From: Bubalus kerabau
Lineage: Eukaryota; Chordata; Mammalia; Artiodactyla; Bovidae
Length of the DNA stretch: 64,000 bases
NCBI RefSeq assembly: GCF_029407905.1
Contig: NC_073624.1
Location: 117,676,001-117,740,000, forward strand
Direction: 5' to 3'
Below, piece by piece: positions 1 through 11,757 of this stretch. Under the pieces are notes generated by a model. The model had not been told where the DNA came from and did not search any database. It saw only the letters and a program-made list of their open reading frames with translations. Both the position numbers and the translations under genes were made by a program. How positions within the stretch are numbered: the stretch's first letter is position 1; every line of letters begins with the position of its first letter.

Positions 1-514
1 CATTCTGGCACTCAGGTTTGGCAGACACAGTCCCATCCTGCCTCCCACCAGGAGCCCTCACCTCCCTTGCTGGCCTCCTTTGACCCAGGATTCTAAATCA
101 AGCAGGATTTACAGCTGGGATTATATGGAGCAGCGTTTCTTTATGATGCCATGCCTTGAGTCCAGCTAGTTCTTTTCACAGCTGGAACAAATCCATATAC
201 TACATCCTAAGGCCTAGGGAATGGCACCCTTTTAAGATTCTGAAACTGCATAGACTGAAGCCACAAATGAGGCCAAAGCCATCAAAGGAATGTCCTGACC
301 CCTAAACACAAAAGTGCTAAATTTGATGAAACACTTTGGCAACAAGGAGAGTCTCTAACAAAACATTCCTTGGCAGTTGGTTATTAATTGCTCTCCAGGA
401 AAGGTAGACGCTTGGTGGTCCTCAGAAAGTGTCTCTTTGAGACAAATTGCAGGAATTACCCTAGAGGGCCTCCATGTGTCTCTCTTCTGAAGGTTGCGAG
501 AATATGCTATCTTG
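1..514. other. Unannotated intergenic sequence
   Basis: I see no repeat family and no convincing coding sequence here. The open frames that reach this stretch run on into the BovB copy downstream. Confidence 0.6.
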
Positions 515-943
515 CTGTTCAGTCACTCAGTCGTGTCTGGCTCTGCGGCCCCATGGACTGCAGCACACCAGGCTTCCCTGTCCTTCACTATCTCCTGGAG
601 CTTTCTCAAACTCATGTCCATTGAGTTAGTGATGCCATCCAAACATCTCATCCTCTGTCATCCCCTTCTCCTCCCACCTGCAGTCTTTCCCAGCATCAGG
701 GTCTTTTCCAATGACTTGGTTCTTTGCATCAGGTGGCCAAAGTATTGGAGATTCAGCTTCAGCATCAGTCCTTCTAATGAATATTCAGGGTTGATTTCTT
801 TTGGAATTGACTGGATTGATCTCCTTGCTGTCCAAAGGACTCTTGGGAGTCTTCTCCAGCACCACAATTCTTCAGCATTCAGGCTTCTTTATGGTACAAC
901 TTTCACATCTGTACATGGCTACTGCAAAAACCATAGCTCTGAG
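515..943 (-). mobile_element. BovB LINE, 5'-truncated 3' end
   Basis: Read on the minus strand this is the last ~430 bases of a BovB (RTE-class non-LTR) element: the C-terminal reverse-transcriptase reading frame followed by the short 3' end whose complement begins GTTCAGTCACTCAGTCGTG. Stops and frameshifts interrupt the frame, so the copy is dead. The truncation point near 943 lies in the part coding for the VMYGCE segment. No clear target-site duplication was found. Confidence 0.9.
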
Positions 944-1330
944 TATATAGCTCTGAGAAGCTCATTTTAGCTTCATACATCTTTTTATTTCCTTTTAATC
1001 TTTGTGACATTTTTTCCTTAAACACTACCTCCGATGATAAATTCACAAGAGATTTACTTTATGCATTTTTTCAACAATAGATGATGGCTGTAATTTATCC
1101 CCTTCTCTGCAGCTAATATGAGTTAATGTGTGCAACTCACTAAGAGCAAACTCTTTTACAGCGTTTTCCTTCTATCTACTCTAGACCTCTGTGTACACCT
1201 CTCTCTGGGGCACATGATCCACAATGCCAAGATTGTCCTTGATAACTTCTATTTTTCCATCCCTAGCTTTTATGATGTTTCCAGATCTTAATTCCTCTCA
1301 TCCCTAATTCCTAATACCACATACCTCAAT
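944..1330. other. Spacer between two BovB copies
   Basis: No gene is visible. The pyrimidine-rich part around 1160-1320 has an L2-like feel but is too diverged for me to call. Confidence 0.5.
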
Positions 1331-2420
1331 TCAGCTCAGTTCATTTCAGTTCCTTAGTCATGTCCGACTCTTTGTGACCCCATGGACTGCAACACACCAG
1401 GCCTCCCTGTCCATTACTAACTCCCAGAGTTTACTCAAACCCATGTCCATTGATTGGGTCATGCCATTCAACCATCTCATCCTCTTTCGTCCCCTTTTCC
1501 TCCCACCTTCAATCTTTCCCAGCATCAGGGATTTTTTACTAATGAGTCAACTCTTTGCATCAGGTGGCCAAAGTATTGGAGTCTCAGCTTCAGCATCAAT
1601 CCTTCCAATGAATATTCAGGACTGATTTTCTTTAGGATGGACTGGTTGGATATCCTTGTAGTCCAAGGGACTCTCAAGAGTCGTCTCCAACACCACGGTT
1701 CAAAAGCATCAATTCTTCACTGCTCAGCTGTCTCACATCCATACATGACTACTGGAAAAACCATAGCTTTGACTAGATGGACCTTTGTTGGCAAAGTAAT
1801 GTCTTTGCTTTTTAATAAGCTATCTAGGTTGGTCATAACTTTTCTTCCGAGGAGCAAGTGTCTGTTAATTTCATGGCTGCAGTCACCATCAGAAGTGATT
1901 TTGTAGCCCCCCAAATATAAAGTCTCTCACTGTTGCCATTGTTTCTTCATCTATTTGCCATGAAGTGATGGAACCAGATGCCATGATCTTAGTTTTCTGA
2001 ATGTTGAGCTTTAAGCCAACTTTTTTACTATCCTCTTTCACTTTCATCAAGAGGCTCTTTAGTTCTTTGCTTTCTGCCATAAGTGTGGTGTCATCTGCAT
2101 ATCTGAGGTTATTGATATTTCTTCAGACAATCTTTATTCCAGTTTGTGCTTCATCCACCCCAGCGTTTCTTATGATGTACTCTCCATATAAGTTAAATAA
2201 GCAGGGTGACAGTATACAGCCTTGACACACTCCTTTCCTGATTTGAAACCAGTCTGTTGTTCCATGTCCAGTTCTAACTGTTGCTTCTTGACCTGTCCTC
2301 TGCAGGTCAGGTGTCTGGTATTCCACAGTTTGTTGTGATCCACACAGTCAAAGGTTTTGGCATAGTCAATAAAGTAGAAGCAGATGTTTTTCTGGAACTC
2401 TCTTGCTTTTTCGATGATCC
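1331..2420 (-). mobile_element. BovB LINE, 5'-truncated
   Basis: About 1.1 kb of BovB from the 3' end back into the reverse-transcriptase domain. Minus-strand pieces at 1717-1914, 1889-2080 and 2123-2326 translate in different frames to recognisable BovB protein, including a QGCILSPCLFNLY motif B and the LNIQKTKIMASGS stretch, so it carries several frameshifts. Similarity ends near 2420, just inside the part coding for the residues before the FIDYAKAFD motif. Confidence 0.92.
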
Positions 2421-2572
2421 AATGGACAGTTTGCTAACAAGACCCCTTTCTCATTTTATAACTAGTTACTGAGCTCAGGGCAGGGCATAGGGTGAGATGC
2501 TAAGGACATACCATTGCAAAATAGACATGATCCATGCCTTCAGAAAAGAAGATGCTAAGCGTCCTCTGTGTG

Positions 2573-2795
2573 TGCCTATGTGCTCAGTTGCTTCGGTCAT
2601 GTCCTACTCTATGTGACCCCATAGACTGTAGTCCGCCAGAATCCACTGTTTATGGGATTATCCAGGCAAGAATACTGGAGTGCGTTGCCATGTCCTCCTC
2701 TAGGGGATCTTCCAAACCCAGGGATTGAACCTGCGTCTCCTGTATCTCCTGCCTTGCAGGCGGATTCTTTACTGCTGAGACACCAGGGAGTCCCT
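2573..2795 (-). mobile_element. Bov-tA SINE
   Basis: Full-length tRNA-Glu-like head plus A unit. The minus-strand 5' end lies at 2795 (complement of the AGGGACTCCCTGGTG start), and the B-box equivalent lies around 2725-2735. The 3' A unit is the part shared with the BovB 3' end. Confidence 0.9.
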
Positions 2796-3205
2796 GTGTT
2801 CCAACATGTACTCCAACATAAATCAATCCTGAATATTGATGAGACACTGCTGCCATACTAGGGAGTCTCTGCAACTGTTAATATGATAGAATATTTGGGG
2901 TTAATTGGAAATGAGTTATTCCAAACACCCCTTAAATGCAGATGACCAGAACTATTCAACTGATGCTCATAAGAGACTTAATTTGCTGTTGTATTCATTC
3001 TGTACATATTGCATTTAAATCCCCAGCCTTCTATTAATTATAAGTGAGATGTAGAGGATGGGCTAGAAATCATCTCTGAAAGTTTAATGCAGAGTACCAA
3101 AACTGTCTATGTCACCTTATCCCTGACTTGGTTTTACAGTTGTATTCTAAAGACAATTAGAGTGTATGCTTCATTTAGTTGTGAGGGTCATCCAGTTCTG
3201 AAACT
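2796..3205. other. Unannotated intergenic sequence
   Basis: AT-rich sequence with no recognised repeat and no coding signal. Confidence 0.5.
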
Positions 3206-3427
3206 ATCATTTATTAAGTTATTGCCGTTGCTTAAGATACTATGCTAAACTCTTTCTATATATTGTCTTAATCCTCAAAACGAGATCTTTGAATTGGAAC
3301 TTGGTATCCCCATTTCACATGTAAGAACACTGGAAACAATTAGATACCGAAAGTGCCAGTGAGATAAGAGAGCTAGAGTATAGATCCGTGGAACTATATC
3401 TGACCTTAAGGTCTGTTTTTATCACTG
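3206..3427 (+). mobile_element. MIR SINE
   Basis: Diverged but collinear match to the MIR family: an ATTTATTAAGT-type start, a 'latest size' segment near 3230, the core CCCCATTTCACATG at about 3309, then an AACACTGGAAAC segment. This is an ancient mammalian tRNA-derived SINE. Confidence 0.7.
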
Positions 3428-3494
3428 GAACCCACAGCTTTAGGGACAAGAGAGCCTGTACTGAGTGCAAGCTGCATAGAGGGATAGAACTAGC

Positions 3495-3705
3495 ATGATG
3501 GTGAATGGCAGCTCCGACCCAGTTGACCAGTTACTGGCTGAGTTTTCTTGGTTAGGTCACTACCTCTCGAAACTTACTTATTCATCTCTATATTAGAGAT
3601 AGTAATTATTATTACCCTAAATCGTAGTGTTACTTTAGGGATCATAATGAGGCATTGGATGGGAAAGAAGTTTACAAATAGTAAACTGATACATACTATT
3701 TGTTA
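3495..3705 (+). mobile_element. MIR SINE (core and tail)
   Basis: Matches the MIR segment that runs through 'gctgtgtgacctt...cctcatctgtaaaatgggga' in the family, here diverged, with the typical ATAGTAATTATTATTACC stretch at about 3598. It lies 70 bases after another MIR in the same orientation. Confidence 0.65.
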
Positions 3706-4419
3706 TTTTTAACCAAACCCTTTTCACTCTCTCCACTAGAGAGAAAGAATGTCTACCTTCCTAGCTGTGATTTGGTTTGGTCAAGGCCACTTTTTAAAGA
3801 AAAGCTAAATTTTGAGGTTATGTGTGAAATGGCTCACTTGGCAGTCTCTGCAAGGGTTTTTTGTTGTTGTGGTTGTATTTTTGAAAATGAATGTGAGCAG
3901 CCTCAATATCCCAGTCTTGCAGGTACTAAGTTGTGCATTCAATATTAATCTATTCAAAAGAGGCATTAAGTGAAGTGAAAAGACCTGAAGGGATACAATG
4001 AAAGGGGATTTCCAGCAAACGTATTCCATATAACATTTCAATGTAAGTGATGCATTGCTTTATTCTTCATAATTTCACTGCTTCGCTGCAATTTAGCTGG
4101 ACTCTTCTAAGGCCCGGTAACTTAGTGTGAAGTTGATAAGAAGTGCAGGTACCACATTTGGCTTGCTAGCAAATTCCCTTTTTCTGTGCTTGTAAATTTA
4201 TAAAAGCATAAAAGTTGGGATATCATATTCATTCAGTACTGCATTCTGTCCAGTTAGAGGTTCTTTCTCTCATAGTCGTAGAAAGGAATGTACTGCAAAA
4301 CGTAATCTCTTTCCTGAATTACTATACTGGGCCCTTAACTGAACTTTATGCACTTTTCTTACCTTATTTTCTACAGTTAGCTGGAGTAAGTTTTCTAAAG
4401 TTTAAATTGAATCCCATTG
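3706..4419. other. Unannotated intergenic sequence
   Basis: No repeat is recognised. Open frames of 75-82 codons at 3700-3948 and 4215-4442 show no family features, and I regard them as chance. Confidence 0.5.
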
Positions 4420-4935
4420 CTTCCCTGCTTAAAGCCATCTAGCGGATTTCCACAGTAACCAGAAAGAAGTCTACCTCCATGACCATGACTTCTAATGCCC
4501 GACCTTTCCTTCTGACTTCTTCCTAAAATCTCTGTGCTCAACGCATTCCAAACTCTCTGGGTTTCTTCTCTTTGCCAGCTTCTTTCAGGTCTTGATCCTT
4601 CGTTTCCTTCTGCTTGGGATGCTTTCTCCTGCTTCTTACAAGGCAGTCTTTTAAGAACTGGGGTTGAAATGCAAAGGTCACCTCTTCCAAGGGGACTTCT
4701 CCAAGTACATTATGTAAACCTGCCAACCAAGCCACTCTAGACCCTACCACTCCACCTTATTCCTTTTTCTAATCAGTAGTACCTGAAGTTCTTTTATTTA
4801 CTTCCACGCTCTTCATCTGTTTCTCCCCAGTGGAATGTTAGCTCCTCTGCAGTAATGGTTATGTGTTATCCTTGGCTGTGCCCTTGGAGTCTGGCACATC
4901 ATAGGTGTTCAGAAATGGCCAGTGATCATTTAAGT
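4420..4935 (+). mobile_element. L2 LINE 3' end
   Basis: Matches the well-known L2 3' region: a CTGCTTAAAGCCATCTAG start, a CTGCTTGGGATGCTTTCTCC segment near 4610, GTCACCTCTTCCAAGGGGAC, and a final GTGGAATGTTAGCTCC...CTGGCACATCATAGGTGTTCAG. No usable coding frame remains. Confidence 0.75.
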
Positions 4936-5020
4936 GAAAGTTCTTGATTAAGTCACTTATCCTTTCTGAGATTCAGCCTCCTGATTTGTCTACAGAGAAT
5001 ACTAATCATCTTCTCTATCT
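4936..5020 (+). mobile_element. MIR fragment
   Basis: A short stretch resembling the MIR core (AAGTCACTTATCCTTTCTGAG followed by an ATTTGTCTACAGAGAATAC segment), directly after the L2 3' end. Confidence 0.5.
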
Positions 5021-5335
5021 ATTAAGTTCCCAGAGATTTTGTGACACTCTCTGACAATGTCAGCATCCGCCTTTCCAGGCCTTGCGTCGGCAGAGGTCCG
5101 AGGATGAAGGACAGGGCCTCTTTTGAAGAGCGCACTGTGCAGTAAGGTCTGCAAGGACTGGACAAGTAACTGACACACGTTGGTCACTATACTGGCCTGC
5201 TGAACCGTACAACTCCAGGGGTACTTTTCAGTTGGTGGTGTGTTAAGCCCAGCTTCATTGCCCTAAATTATGTAACACATTGTTTTAAACGCTTTTAAAT
5301 ATTAACTCATATGATATTCATGAACAGCTGATGAG

Positions 5336-5420
5336 GGGGTTTCCCTGGTGATCCAGTGCTTAAGAAGCCACCTGCCAGTGCGGGGGACATGGGTTTGACC
5401 CCTGGTTTGGGAAGATCCCA
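5336..5420 (+). mobile_element. Bov-tA SINE, head only
   Basis: Only the tRNA-like head is present (GGTTTCCCTGGTGATCCAG to GGGAAGATCCC). The A unit is missing, so this is a 3'-truncated or older tRNA-only form. Confidence 0.75.
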
Positions 5421-5751
5421 AGACCATCCATGATTCTAACAATTGCGCAAAAGAAGTATCAGCATCACAGTTTCTGGGGAGGGGGCAGGTGCTACGGGTA
5501 GCTTATATACAGTGTCTGCTGCCCCGTTGGCGGCTGCAGCCACGATAATAAAAGCAGTGCAGGACCAGCCTGTTGATAAGGCAGCTGGTATCTCCCCAGA
5601 CTTTCTCCTTTGTACGTTTTGAAAGGAGCAGGCAAAATGAATTCAAAAGAAAACCTTCTCAGAGCATTACAAAGAACAAAAAACATTAAGCCTTTACACC
5701 CAGAAACTTCTCAATGTATGGAGACAAATGTGTAATTAAATCTGGAAGTTA

Positions 5752-5797
5752 TTTCTTTCTTTTTGTTTTCTCTTTCTTCTCCTTAAAAAGAAAGAAA
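5752..5797. repeat. Perfect 13-bp inverted repeat
   Basis: The arms TTTCTTTCTTTTT (5752-5764) and AAAAAGAAAGAAA (5785-5797) are exact reverse complements separated by 20 bases. The low-complexity pyrimidine/purine make-up means it may be chance. Confidence 0.7.
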
Positions 5798-5807
5798 GTG
5801 CAATGCC

Positions 5808-5831
5808 AAAAAAAAAATAAAAAAATAAAAA
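5808..5831 (+). repeat. A-rich simple repeat
   Basis: Runs of A interrupted by T, of the AAAAAT type. Confidence 0.8.
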
Positions 5832-6753
5832 GAGCAATTACCAGTGCTAATGTGAGTCATGGAGTAAATGTGCCCAAAACAGAATAAAAAATGTGTTGCT
5901 ATGTGAATGGAATTTTAGGGAGAGCAATTGTAAAGGAAAATTTTCTTATGCTAGGCTGGAAATTACAGCCGAAGCAAGTGAGATGCCATCTCACTGTTAG
6001 ATAATTTAAAGCTGTTTATTTGGCGGTGGATGGGCTGCAGGGAAAAAGTTCATCAACCGTGAACTGGAGACACGTGTATAGGGGTCAGTATGTGGGGTCT
6101 GCTAAGGAGTGGGCGCAGCATTTAGACTGAGGTTGCCAAGATAGAGAATGTTAGGAACAGGGCCATCTTGCAGCTTAGCCTTTCCTACATTCATTACTGT
6201 TTTGTTCCACTTTTAAATATTGTTTTGTTACCTAGTGATCTAAATTTTAGCATGAAATATTGTGTTTTGTCTTTTGTTCCTACTGTGCTTATTTGGCTGT
6301 TTCTAAATGTTGGTTTGCTCTTGCAGTATTTTCTCCTGCTGGAATATGTATAGTCAGCCAGTTCCCTGAGAATGTTCATTTCATTTGAAACTGAATAAGA
6401 AAATGATATTATGTGAATTGGAAGACTTCCTAACAGTGATTTTTAGTAGCTGCTTTTATAGTTTGATTTTGAAACCTAATAATATTTCCCTTTGCTTTAT
6501 TATTATTTTATAATGAGCAAGTCCAACAATAGGAGGACTTCCTCCAACCATGAGGAGCTATACGTCTGATGCTATCTTTAAGGCAGGGAATGTGAGTCCC
6601 ATTTGAGCCCGGCTTCTGTATGTCTTTAATATGGATTCCTGCTTAAGAGGAATGTCTGAAGGGAAATGGAGGGATAGGTGGGCATTCAGACGGCCAAGAG
6701 GCACATGAAAAGATGCTCAACATCACTAATTATCAGAAAAATACAAAACTACA

Positions 6754-7059
6754 ATGAGGTATCACTTCACACCAGTCAGGAATAGCCATCATCAAACAAA
6801 ATCGATAAACAAGAAATGCTGGAAAGGTTGTGGAGAAAAGGGAACCCTCCTACGCTGTTTCTGGGGATGTACATTGGTACAGCCACCATGGAGAACAGTA
6901 TGGAAGTTTCTTAAGAAACTGCAAACAGAGCTACAATATGCTCCTGGAGTCCTACTCCTGGGTATGCATCCAGGGAAAACCATAATTGGAGAAGATATAT
7001 GTTATCCCATTGTTCACTGCAGCACTATTTCCAACAGCCAGGATGTGGAAGCAACCTAA
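6754..7059 (+). pseudogene. L1 ORF2 C-terminal remnant
   Basis: An uninterrupted 101-codon piece of L1 ORF2, the endonuclease/reverse-transcriptase protein. It holds the family's cysteine-rich C-terminal motif region, but the last cysteine-spaced residues have changed (KCWKGCGEKGTLLRCFWGC, with R where the family has H), so the zinc-knuckle-like CX3CX7HX4C pattern is broken. There is no upstream RT domain, so no activity is expected. Confidence 0.85.
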
Positions 7060-7097
7060 ATGTCCATCAGTGAAGGAATGGATAAAGAGAAAGATGT

Positions 7098-7098
<1 letters not shown>

Positions 7099-7151
<53 letters not shown>

Positions 7152-7152
7152 A
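7099..7152. repeat. (TA)n microsatellite
   Basis: About 26 TA units with one TG interruption near 7133, inside the L1 3' region. It is likely length-variable. Confidence 0.95.
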
Positions 7153-7612
7153 TATTACTCTTCCATAAAAAAGAATGAAATAGTGCCATTTGCAGTAAGA
7201 TGGATGGACGTTGAGATTGTCATACTAAGTGAAGTAAGTCAGACAAAGACAAATATCATATGATATCACTTTTATGTGGAATCTTAAAAAAAATGTTACA
7301 AAACAGAAAGAGAATCATAGATGTAGAAAACAAACTTATGCTTATCAAGGGATAAGCGGGGATCGGGGGAGATAAACTGGGTGATTGGGATTGACATATA
7401 CACACTACTATATATAAAATAAATAACTAATGACCTTCTGTATAGCATAGGGAACTCTACTCAATATTCTGTAATGAGCTGTATGGGAATAGAATCTAAA
7501 AGTGAGTGGATATATATTTATTTACAGTAAGTTCATTTTGCTGTACAGCAAAAACTAACATCATTGTAAGTTAACTATACTCCAATAAAAATTAATTTAA
7601 AAATCAAAGGAA

Positions 7613-8427
7613 AAAAATCCAGATTCTGCAGTCAGGTTGAGAATTCACAGCTCAACGACCTTGAAATGGTGGAGATGAACTCTATTCTGCTCCGTTTTAG
7701 AAACTGTAATCTCCTGGTCTTTTGGTTCTGCAAAATACATCCAACTTTCTTATTTTGCAGACTGGAATTAGATGAGCTTATGCTGAGAACCTATCACTTG
7801 GCATAATCTATAGCACAAGATTCTTTGACAGGTACATCACTTAGTATATTTGTTAGCACTGTGCCAGGCACTGCAGGGAGCTCAAGAGAAAATAAATCAT
7901 AGTTGCTGTTCTCAAGGAGCACGTAATTTTCTTGCGTGGTTTAAATGAATGCATTCCAAGCCGGAAGTCCAAGGGATGAGCTTCAGGAAAGCACAATAGT
8001 GTAATTGTATTCATTATTTTTCAGAGGAGGGTATCTAGAGCTCACATTAGATTCTTCAATAATTTTGTTTAGAAAAAAGGATTAAGAACCAAACAAGCAG
8101 AGAAGTAAACAGGTTCCAGTCTGTGCAATTCTGATTCCAAGTGTACCAGGAATTCAGAGAAGAGATCAATATTGTCTTAACTATTTGAAAAAGCATTGTA
8201 GCATGCTGGGCTCTGAAAATTTTGATATGCAGAGAAGGAACCTAACAGAGTTCTAGGCAAAAGCACTGAAAATCATCTACCTCCTTCACTTGGGAAAAAA
8301 AAACACAGGGCAAACTGTTTTGATGTAGGAGCAAAAATAAATTAATTAAAATAGATATATGGAATTATATAAAACTGAATATGGATTTTGGTTTTGTGGT
8401 CAGAATCTCTGTGTGGTCAGAATCTCT
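7613..8427. other. Intergenic, with possible ancient repeat
   Basis: The stretch 7853-7930 (CACTGTGCCAGGCACTGCAG followed by TTCTCAAGGAGCACGTAA) resembles the 'gtgccaggcactg...ctcatggagctta' module found in ancient mammalian repeats, but I cannot name the family safely. Nothing else was recognised. Confidence 0.45.
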
Positions 8428-8484
8428 CAGGTAAGTTCCCACATCTGTAAAACTGAACAGTAATAGCTACCTTCTAGAAGTAGC
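8428..8484 (+). mobile_element. MIR, left part
   Basis: CACATCTGTAAAACTGAACAG with the following AATAGCTACC is the MIR core. The element continues at 8771 after a Bov-A2 insertion. Confidence 0.7.
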
Positions 8485-8762
8485 ATTGGAGAAGGCGATG
8501 GCACCCCACTCCAGTACTCTTGCCTAGAAAATCCCATGGATGGAGGAGCCTGGTGGGCTGCAGTCCATGGGGTCGCCAAGAGTCAGACACGACTGAGTGA
8601 CTTCTGTTTCACTTTTCACTTTCATGCATTGGAGAAGGAAATGGGAACCCACTCCAATGTTCTTGCCTGGAGAATCCCAGGGATGGGGGAGCCCGGTGGG
8701 CTGCCGTCTATGGGGTCACACAGAGTCGGACACGACTGAAGTGACTTAGCAGTAGCAGCAGC
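8485..8762 (+). mobile_element. Bov-A2 SINE
   Basis: Two BovB-derived A units joined through the CACTTTTCACTTTCATGCA linker, ending in AGCAGTAGCAGCAGC. An 8-bp target-site duplication AGAAGTAG flanks it exactly (8477-8484 and 8763-8770). It split an older MIR. Confidence 0.95.
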
Positions 8763-8770
8763 AGAAGTAG

Positions 8771-8850
8771 TATGACCATTAAGTGAGATAATATATAAAA
8801 GGCTATGGGCAGGGATATGGCTCATATTAGAGGTTCTAAAAGTTTCACTT
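8771..8850 (+). mobile_element. MIR, right part
   Basis: Continues the MIR from 8484: GACCATTAAGTGAGATAATA, then a diverged 'cacagtgcctggc' equivalent around 8808-8825. Confidence 0.65.
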
Positions 8851-9114
8851 CATTTCTCTTTTAGATTCTAAGTGCAGGTCATAGGAAGCGAGAGAGCTGG
8901 CCATGAATGACAGAAGTTGAGTATAGACTGGAGTTTTCTGAGACAGGGTCCTGGAAGCGTGCAAGGAACTGATTGGATTCCAAAAGGCAGCAGAGAGGGT
9001 GGTGGGCATTTTAGTTACAAGCAAAGGTATAAATAAAGGAAATACTAGATGTAACTCTTGATACAGAGAGGATCCCAGGTCCTTTGCACACACCTTGAGT
9101 AAGGCTCAGATCTA

Positions 9115-9345
9115 CGCATCACTTATGCTTTGATCAAATGTTACCTCCGTGGGTTGTAATCCCCTATCTGAGATATTATCCTCTAACATTTCCTAGTCCT
9201 GATTTATTTTTCTGATAGCAATATTGCATCATAGAACACATGCTCAAGAGGGCAAGACTTAGTCTATTTTGCTCAGTATTATGTCACTGCTGCTAAAACA
9301 GTGTCTGATATTTATTAAATATTCTCTCTATATTTATTAAATAAA
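9115..9345 (+). mobile_element. L2 LINE 3' end
   Basis: ATCAAATGTTACCTCCGTG, a TTATTTTTCTGATAGC segment, then ACAGTGTCTGATATTTATTAAAT match successive parts of the L2 3' end. Confidence 0.7.
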
Positions 9346-10057
9346 TTAATAATGCCTGAAAAATATTTAGGAACAAGAACCCATTATTTTTGCTGACAGA
9401 TTGGCTGTAGGGTACAAAAAGAGGGAAGAGTCAAAACTGGCTGCCATCTACAATTTTATTTTTAAATTTTGATTTTTTTTTGTTTAGTGATATCTGATAC
9501 TAAAATATATGTGTTCATAGCTGGTTTTGAATCTCTTAGTCAAAATGTCAGAAAAACTCTCATTTTGGTTTACTGCTGTACATGTTAGCCATCATATTTT
9601 GTGAGTTTTTCATTCTGTTTCAAATTAAAAATTTAGTTGAGTCACATTCAAATATGAGTTAGATTAATGAACTTGTTTTTCTTTTTACTTATCTATGAAA
9701 TTAAACTTTCATGAACAATAAATATGAGTGTGGGAGTTACTTTGGGGAAGGAAAAGTAGATTTAAAATAAATTAACTATGTAGTAAGTTGGATTCTGTTG
9801 GTTAAAAACAATTCTCTCTCCTAGAGGAGATGTTTAAATGTCTAGATGCTCTGTCTTAGCATCAGCATGATCCTGATGACCCAGGGCAGGAGAATGTACT
9901 AATAATGTCCTGTAATGGACACGAACAGGACTAAACTTCAGAATCAAAATACAAGTAAGAGGTCTTCTTTTTTTCCTCCCTCCAATACAACAGAGATATT
10001 GTATTGTGAATTTGTAAAAACAGATTTATGAAATTTTCCCTAAATAGGAAAAGAATT
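9346..10057. other. AT-rich intergenic sequence
   Basis: No repeat or gene was recognised. Much of it is T-rich and A-rich low complexity. Confidence 0.5.
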
Positions 10058-10155
10058 TGAAAAAGAATAGATACATGTATATGAATAATTGAATCACTTT
10101 GCTATACTAATACATTATTAATCAACTATACTTCAATACAAAATATTTTTTTAAT
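10058..10155 (+). mobile_element. L1 3' tip
   Basis: GAATCACTTTGCTATACTA followed by ATCAACTATACTTCAATAC and an A/T tail is the last ~100 bases of an L1 3' UTR, heavily 5'-truncated. Confidence 0.75.
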
Positions 10156-10489
10156 TATAAATGAAATTTTAAGATATTTCGTATTTTAATAGAAGAGACT
10201 TCTAAAAATTAACATAAAAAATCTAATGTGAATTGGATGGAGATTTCAGTATTTTCATAATTTTCTTTATCTTGTCTGTAGAATATTTTTTAAACAATGA
10301 GAGTATTTAAAAATTGTGTGATTTTTTTCACACAGCACAGATGGGATGGTTTGTTGAGGAACTTTAAAGATGAAATTGCTGTATCTGCCGTTTCTATGTT
10401 TGCTATAATATTCCAGGGAACATTAATTTTGGGGTTTAAGGAAGAAGGTGATAACAAGTAGTCCATGGACTGAATTTAGCTGTTGATCT
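10156..10489. other. AT-rich intergenic sequence
   Basis: Nothing recognised. Confidence 0.5.
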
Positions 10490-10497
10490 GTTTCACT

Positions 10498-10721
10498 GGG
10501 CTTCCCAGATGGCGCTGGTGGTAAAGACCTCACCTGCCAATTCAAGAGACAGTAGAGATGCTGGTTTGATCCCTGGGTCAGAAAGATGCCCTGGAGAAGG
10601 GCATGGCCACCACTCCAGAATTCTTGCCTGGAGAATCCCCATGGACAGAGGAGCCTGGCAGGCTCTGGTCCATGGGGTCATAGGGCTGGACACGCCTGAA
10701 GCGACTGAGCCAGGCACGCAC
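10498..10721 (+). mobile_element. Bov-tA SINE
   Basis: Full length, from GGGCTTCCCAGATGG to GGCACGCAC, with an extra ~10-base local duplication in the head (AGAGACAGTAGAGATGC). The flanks GTTTCACT (10490-10497) and GTTTTACT (about 10722-10730) look like a decayed target-site duplication. Confidence 0.92.
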
Positions 10722-10731
10722 TGTTTTACTA

Positions 10732-11238
10732 GGCCCACCCACTTTAGTTCACGTAGCATAGTTTCTCCCTGTATTTTAAAACTTTTCAATTGGTTTCCCA
10801 GTAATATCATGTAAGAGCAAAATAAAACAAAGCTAGCTTAGTAGGCATCTTTTGAAAAGTTGGAAGATCTGGCTGCAGTGACCCGCACTCCCACGTGACA
10901 GCGTCTGTCTGAAGCTGGCAGCATCCCCTGTAAATCAGCCTGCGTGTTCCGGGTCACAGTAGTGACCTCTTTCCCTACTGTACCCTCTCCTGTCTTAAGG
11001 CAATAATTATGTCACTCATCTGAATTCTTTAGGCATTTGAGTTTCTGACCTGTGTTAATGAACTGATGTAGCAATAATGAATTATGACCACCTCTCTTGC
11101 TAAAAACTCCTGACCCCTTATTATCATGAAAGTTATGGTATTAATGGTTAACTTTAATGGACAGCAAGAATGAAATACTAAAAGATAGTTTGGAAACTAT
11201 AAGTTCCTTTTTTATTTTTTACTTATTTTATTTTAATG
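10732..11238. other. Unannotated intergenic sequence
   Basis: No repeat was recognised. 10870-10990 is more GC-rich than its surroundings. Confidence 0.5.
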
Positions 11239-11586
11239 TAGTCATCCTTCAATATATGTGAGGGATTGGTTCCAGGATCCTAATGGATACCAAAATCTGC
11301 CAATGCTCAGGTTCCTTATAGAAATAAAATGGTGTAACAGTATTTGCATACAGCCTGTGCACAACTTCCTGTATACTTTAAATCATCCCTAGATTACTTA
11401 TACTCCTTAATACTATGTAAATAATTGTAAATACAATGTAAATGCTATGTGAATAGTTGCTGGCTTGTGGCAAATTCAAGTTTTGCTTTTTGGAACTTTC
11501 TAGAATTTTATATTTCTGAATGCTTTTGATCTGCAGTTGTTTGAATCTGCAAATGCAGAACCAGCAGATATGGAGGGCCAATTGTT
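11239..11586 (-). mobile_element. MER2-like DNA transposon (Tigger group)
   Basis: The ends are inverted: GTCATCCTTCAATAT at the left and ATATGGAGGGCCAATT at the right, which are decayed forms of the MER2 termini. Inside are GATTGGTTCCAGGATCC, ACTTTAAATCATCCCTAGAT and TGTTTGAATCTGCAAATGC, all typical of the family. It is non-autonomous, with no transposase. Confidence 0.75.
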
Positions 11587-11757
11587 TTTACCTGTATTAA
11601 TTACATCTTCTGACTTTCCTGGTTTATTTCTTTATTTTTTATCTTTTTCTTAAAATGAGTGCTAAGTTACTTTTGTCAGTTCCATTTTTTAGCAATGATG
11701 ATACTCAAGTCTATCAGATTTCCTCTGTGTAGATCTTGATCACTTTCTAAAATAAAT

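Larger units (their letters stand above)
5421..6687. other. Repeat-poor intergenic stretch
   Basis: No gene or known repeat is recognised over ~1.27 kb except a 13-base inverted repeat and an A-rich tract listed separately. Base composition is even enough that conserved non-coding sequence is possible, but I cannot test conservation. Confidence 0.5.
6688..7612 (+). mobile_element. L1 LINE 3' end
   Basis: It begins within ORF2 at CACATGAAAAGATGCTCAACA and runs through the ORF2 C-terminus, then a 3' UTR containing GGGAACTCTACTCAATATTC and CTGTACAGCAAAAACTAACA, and ends at the AATAAAAATTAA tail. It is truncated at the 5' end, and a TA microsatellite has grown inside it. Confidence 0.92.

Noticed and set aside
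2573..2795. tRNA-Glu-like gene signals (A and B boxes) in the Bov-tA heads, here and in the other copies
   Set aside because: These are SINE promoters; the sequence cannot fold as a full cloverleaf tRNA and is followed by the A unit.
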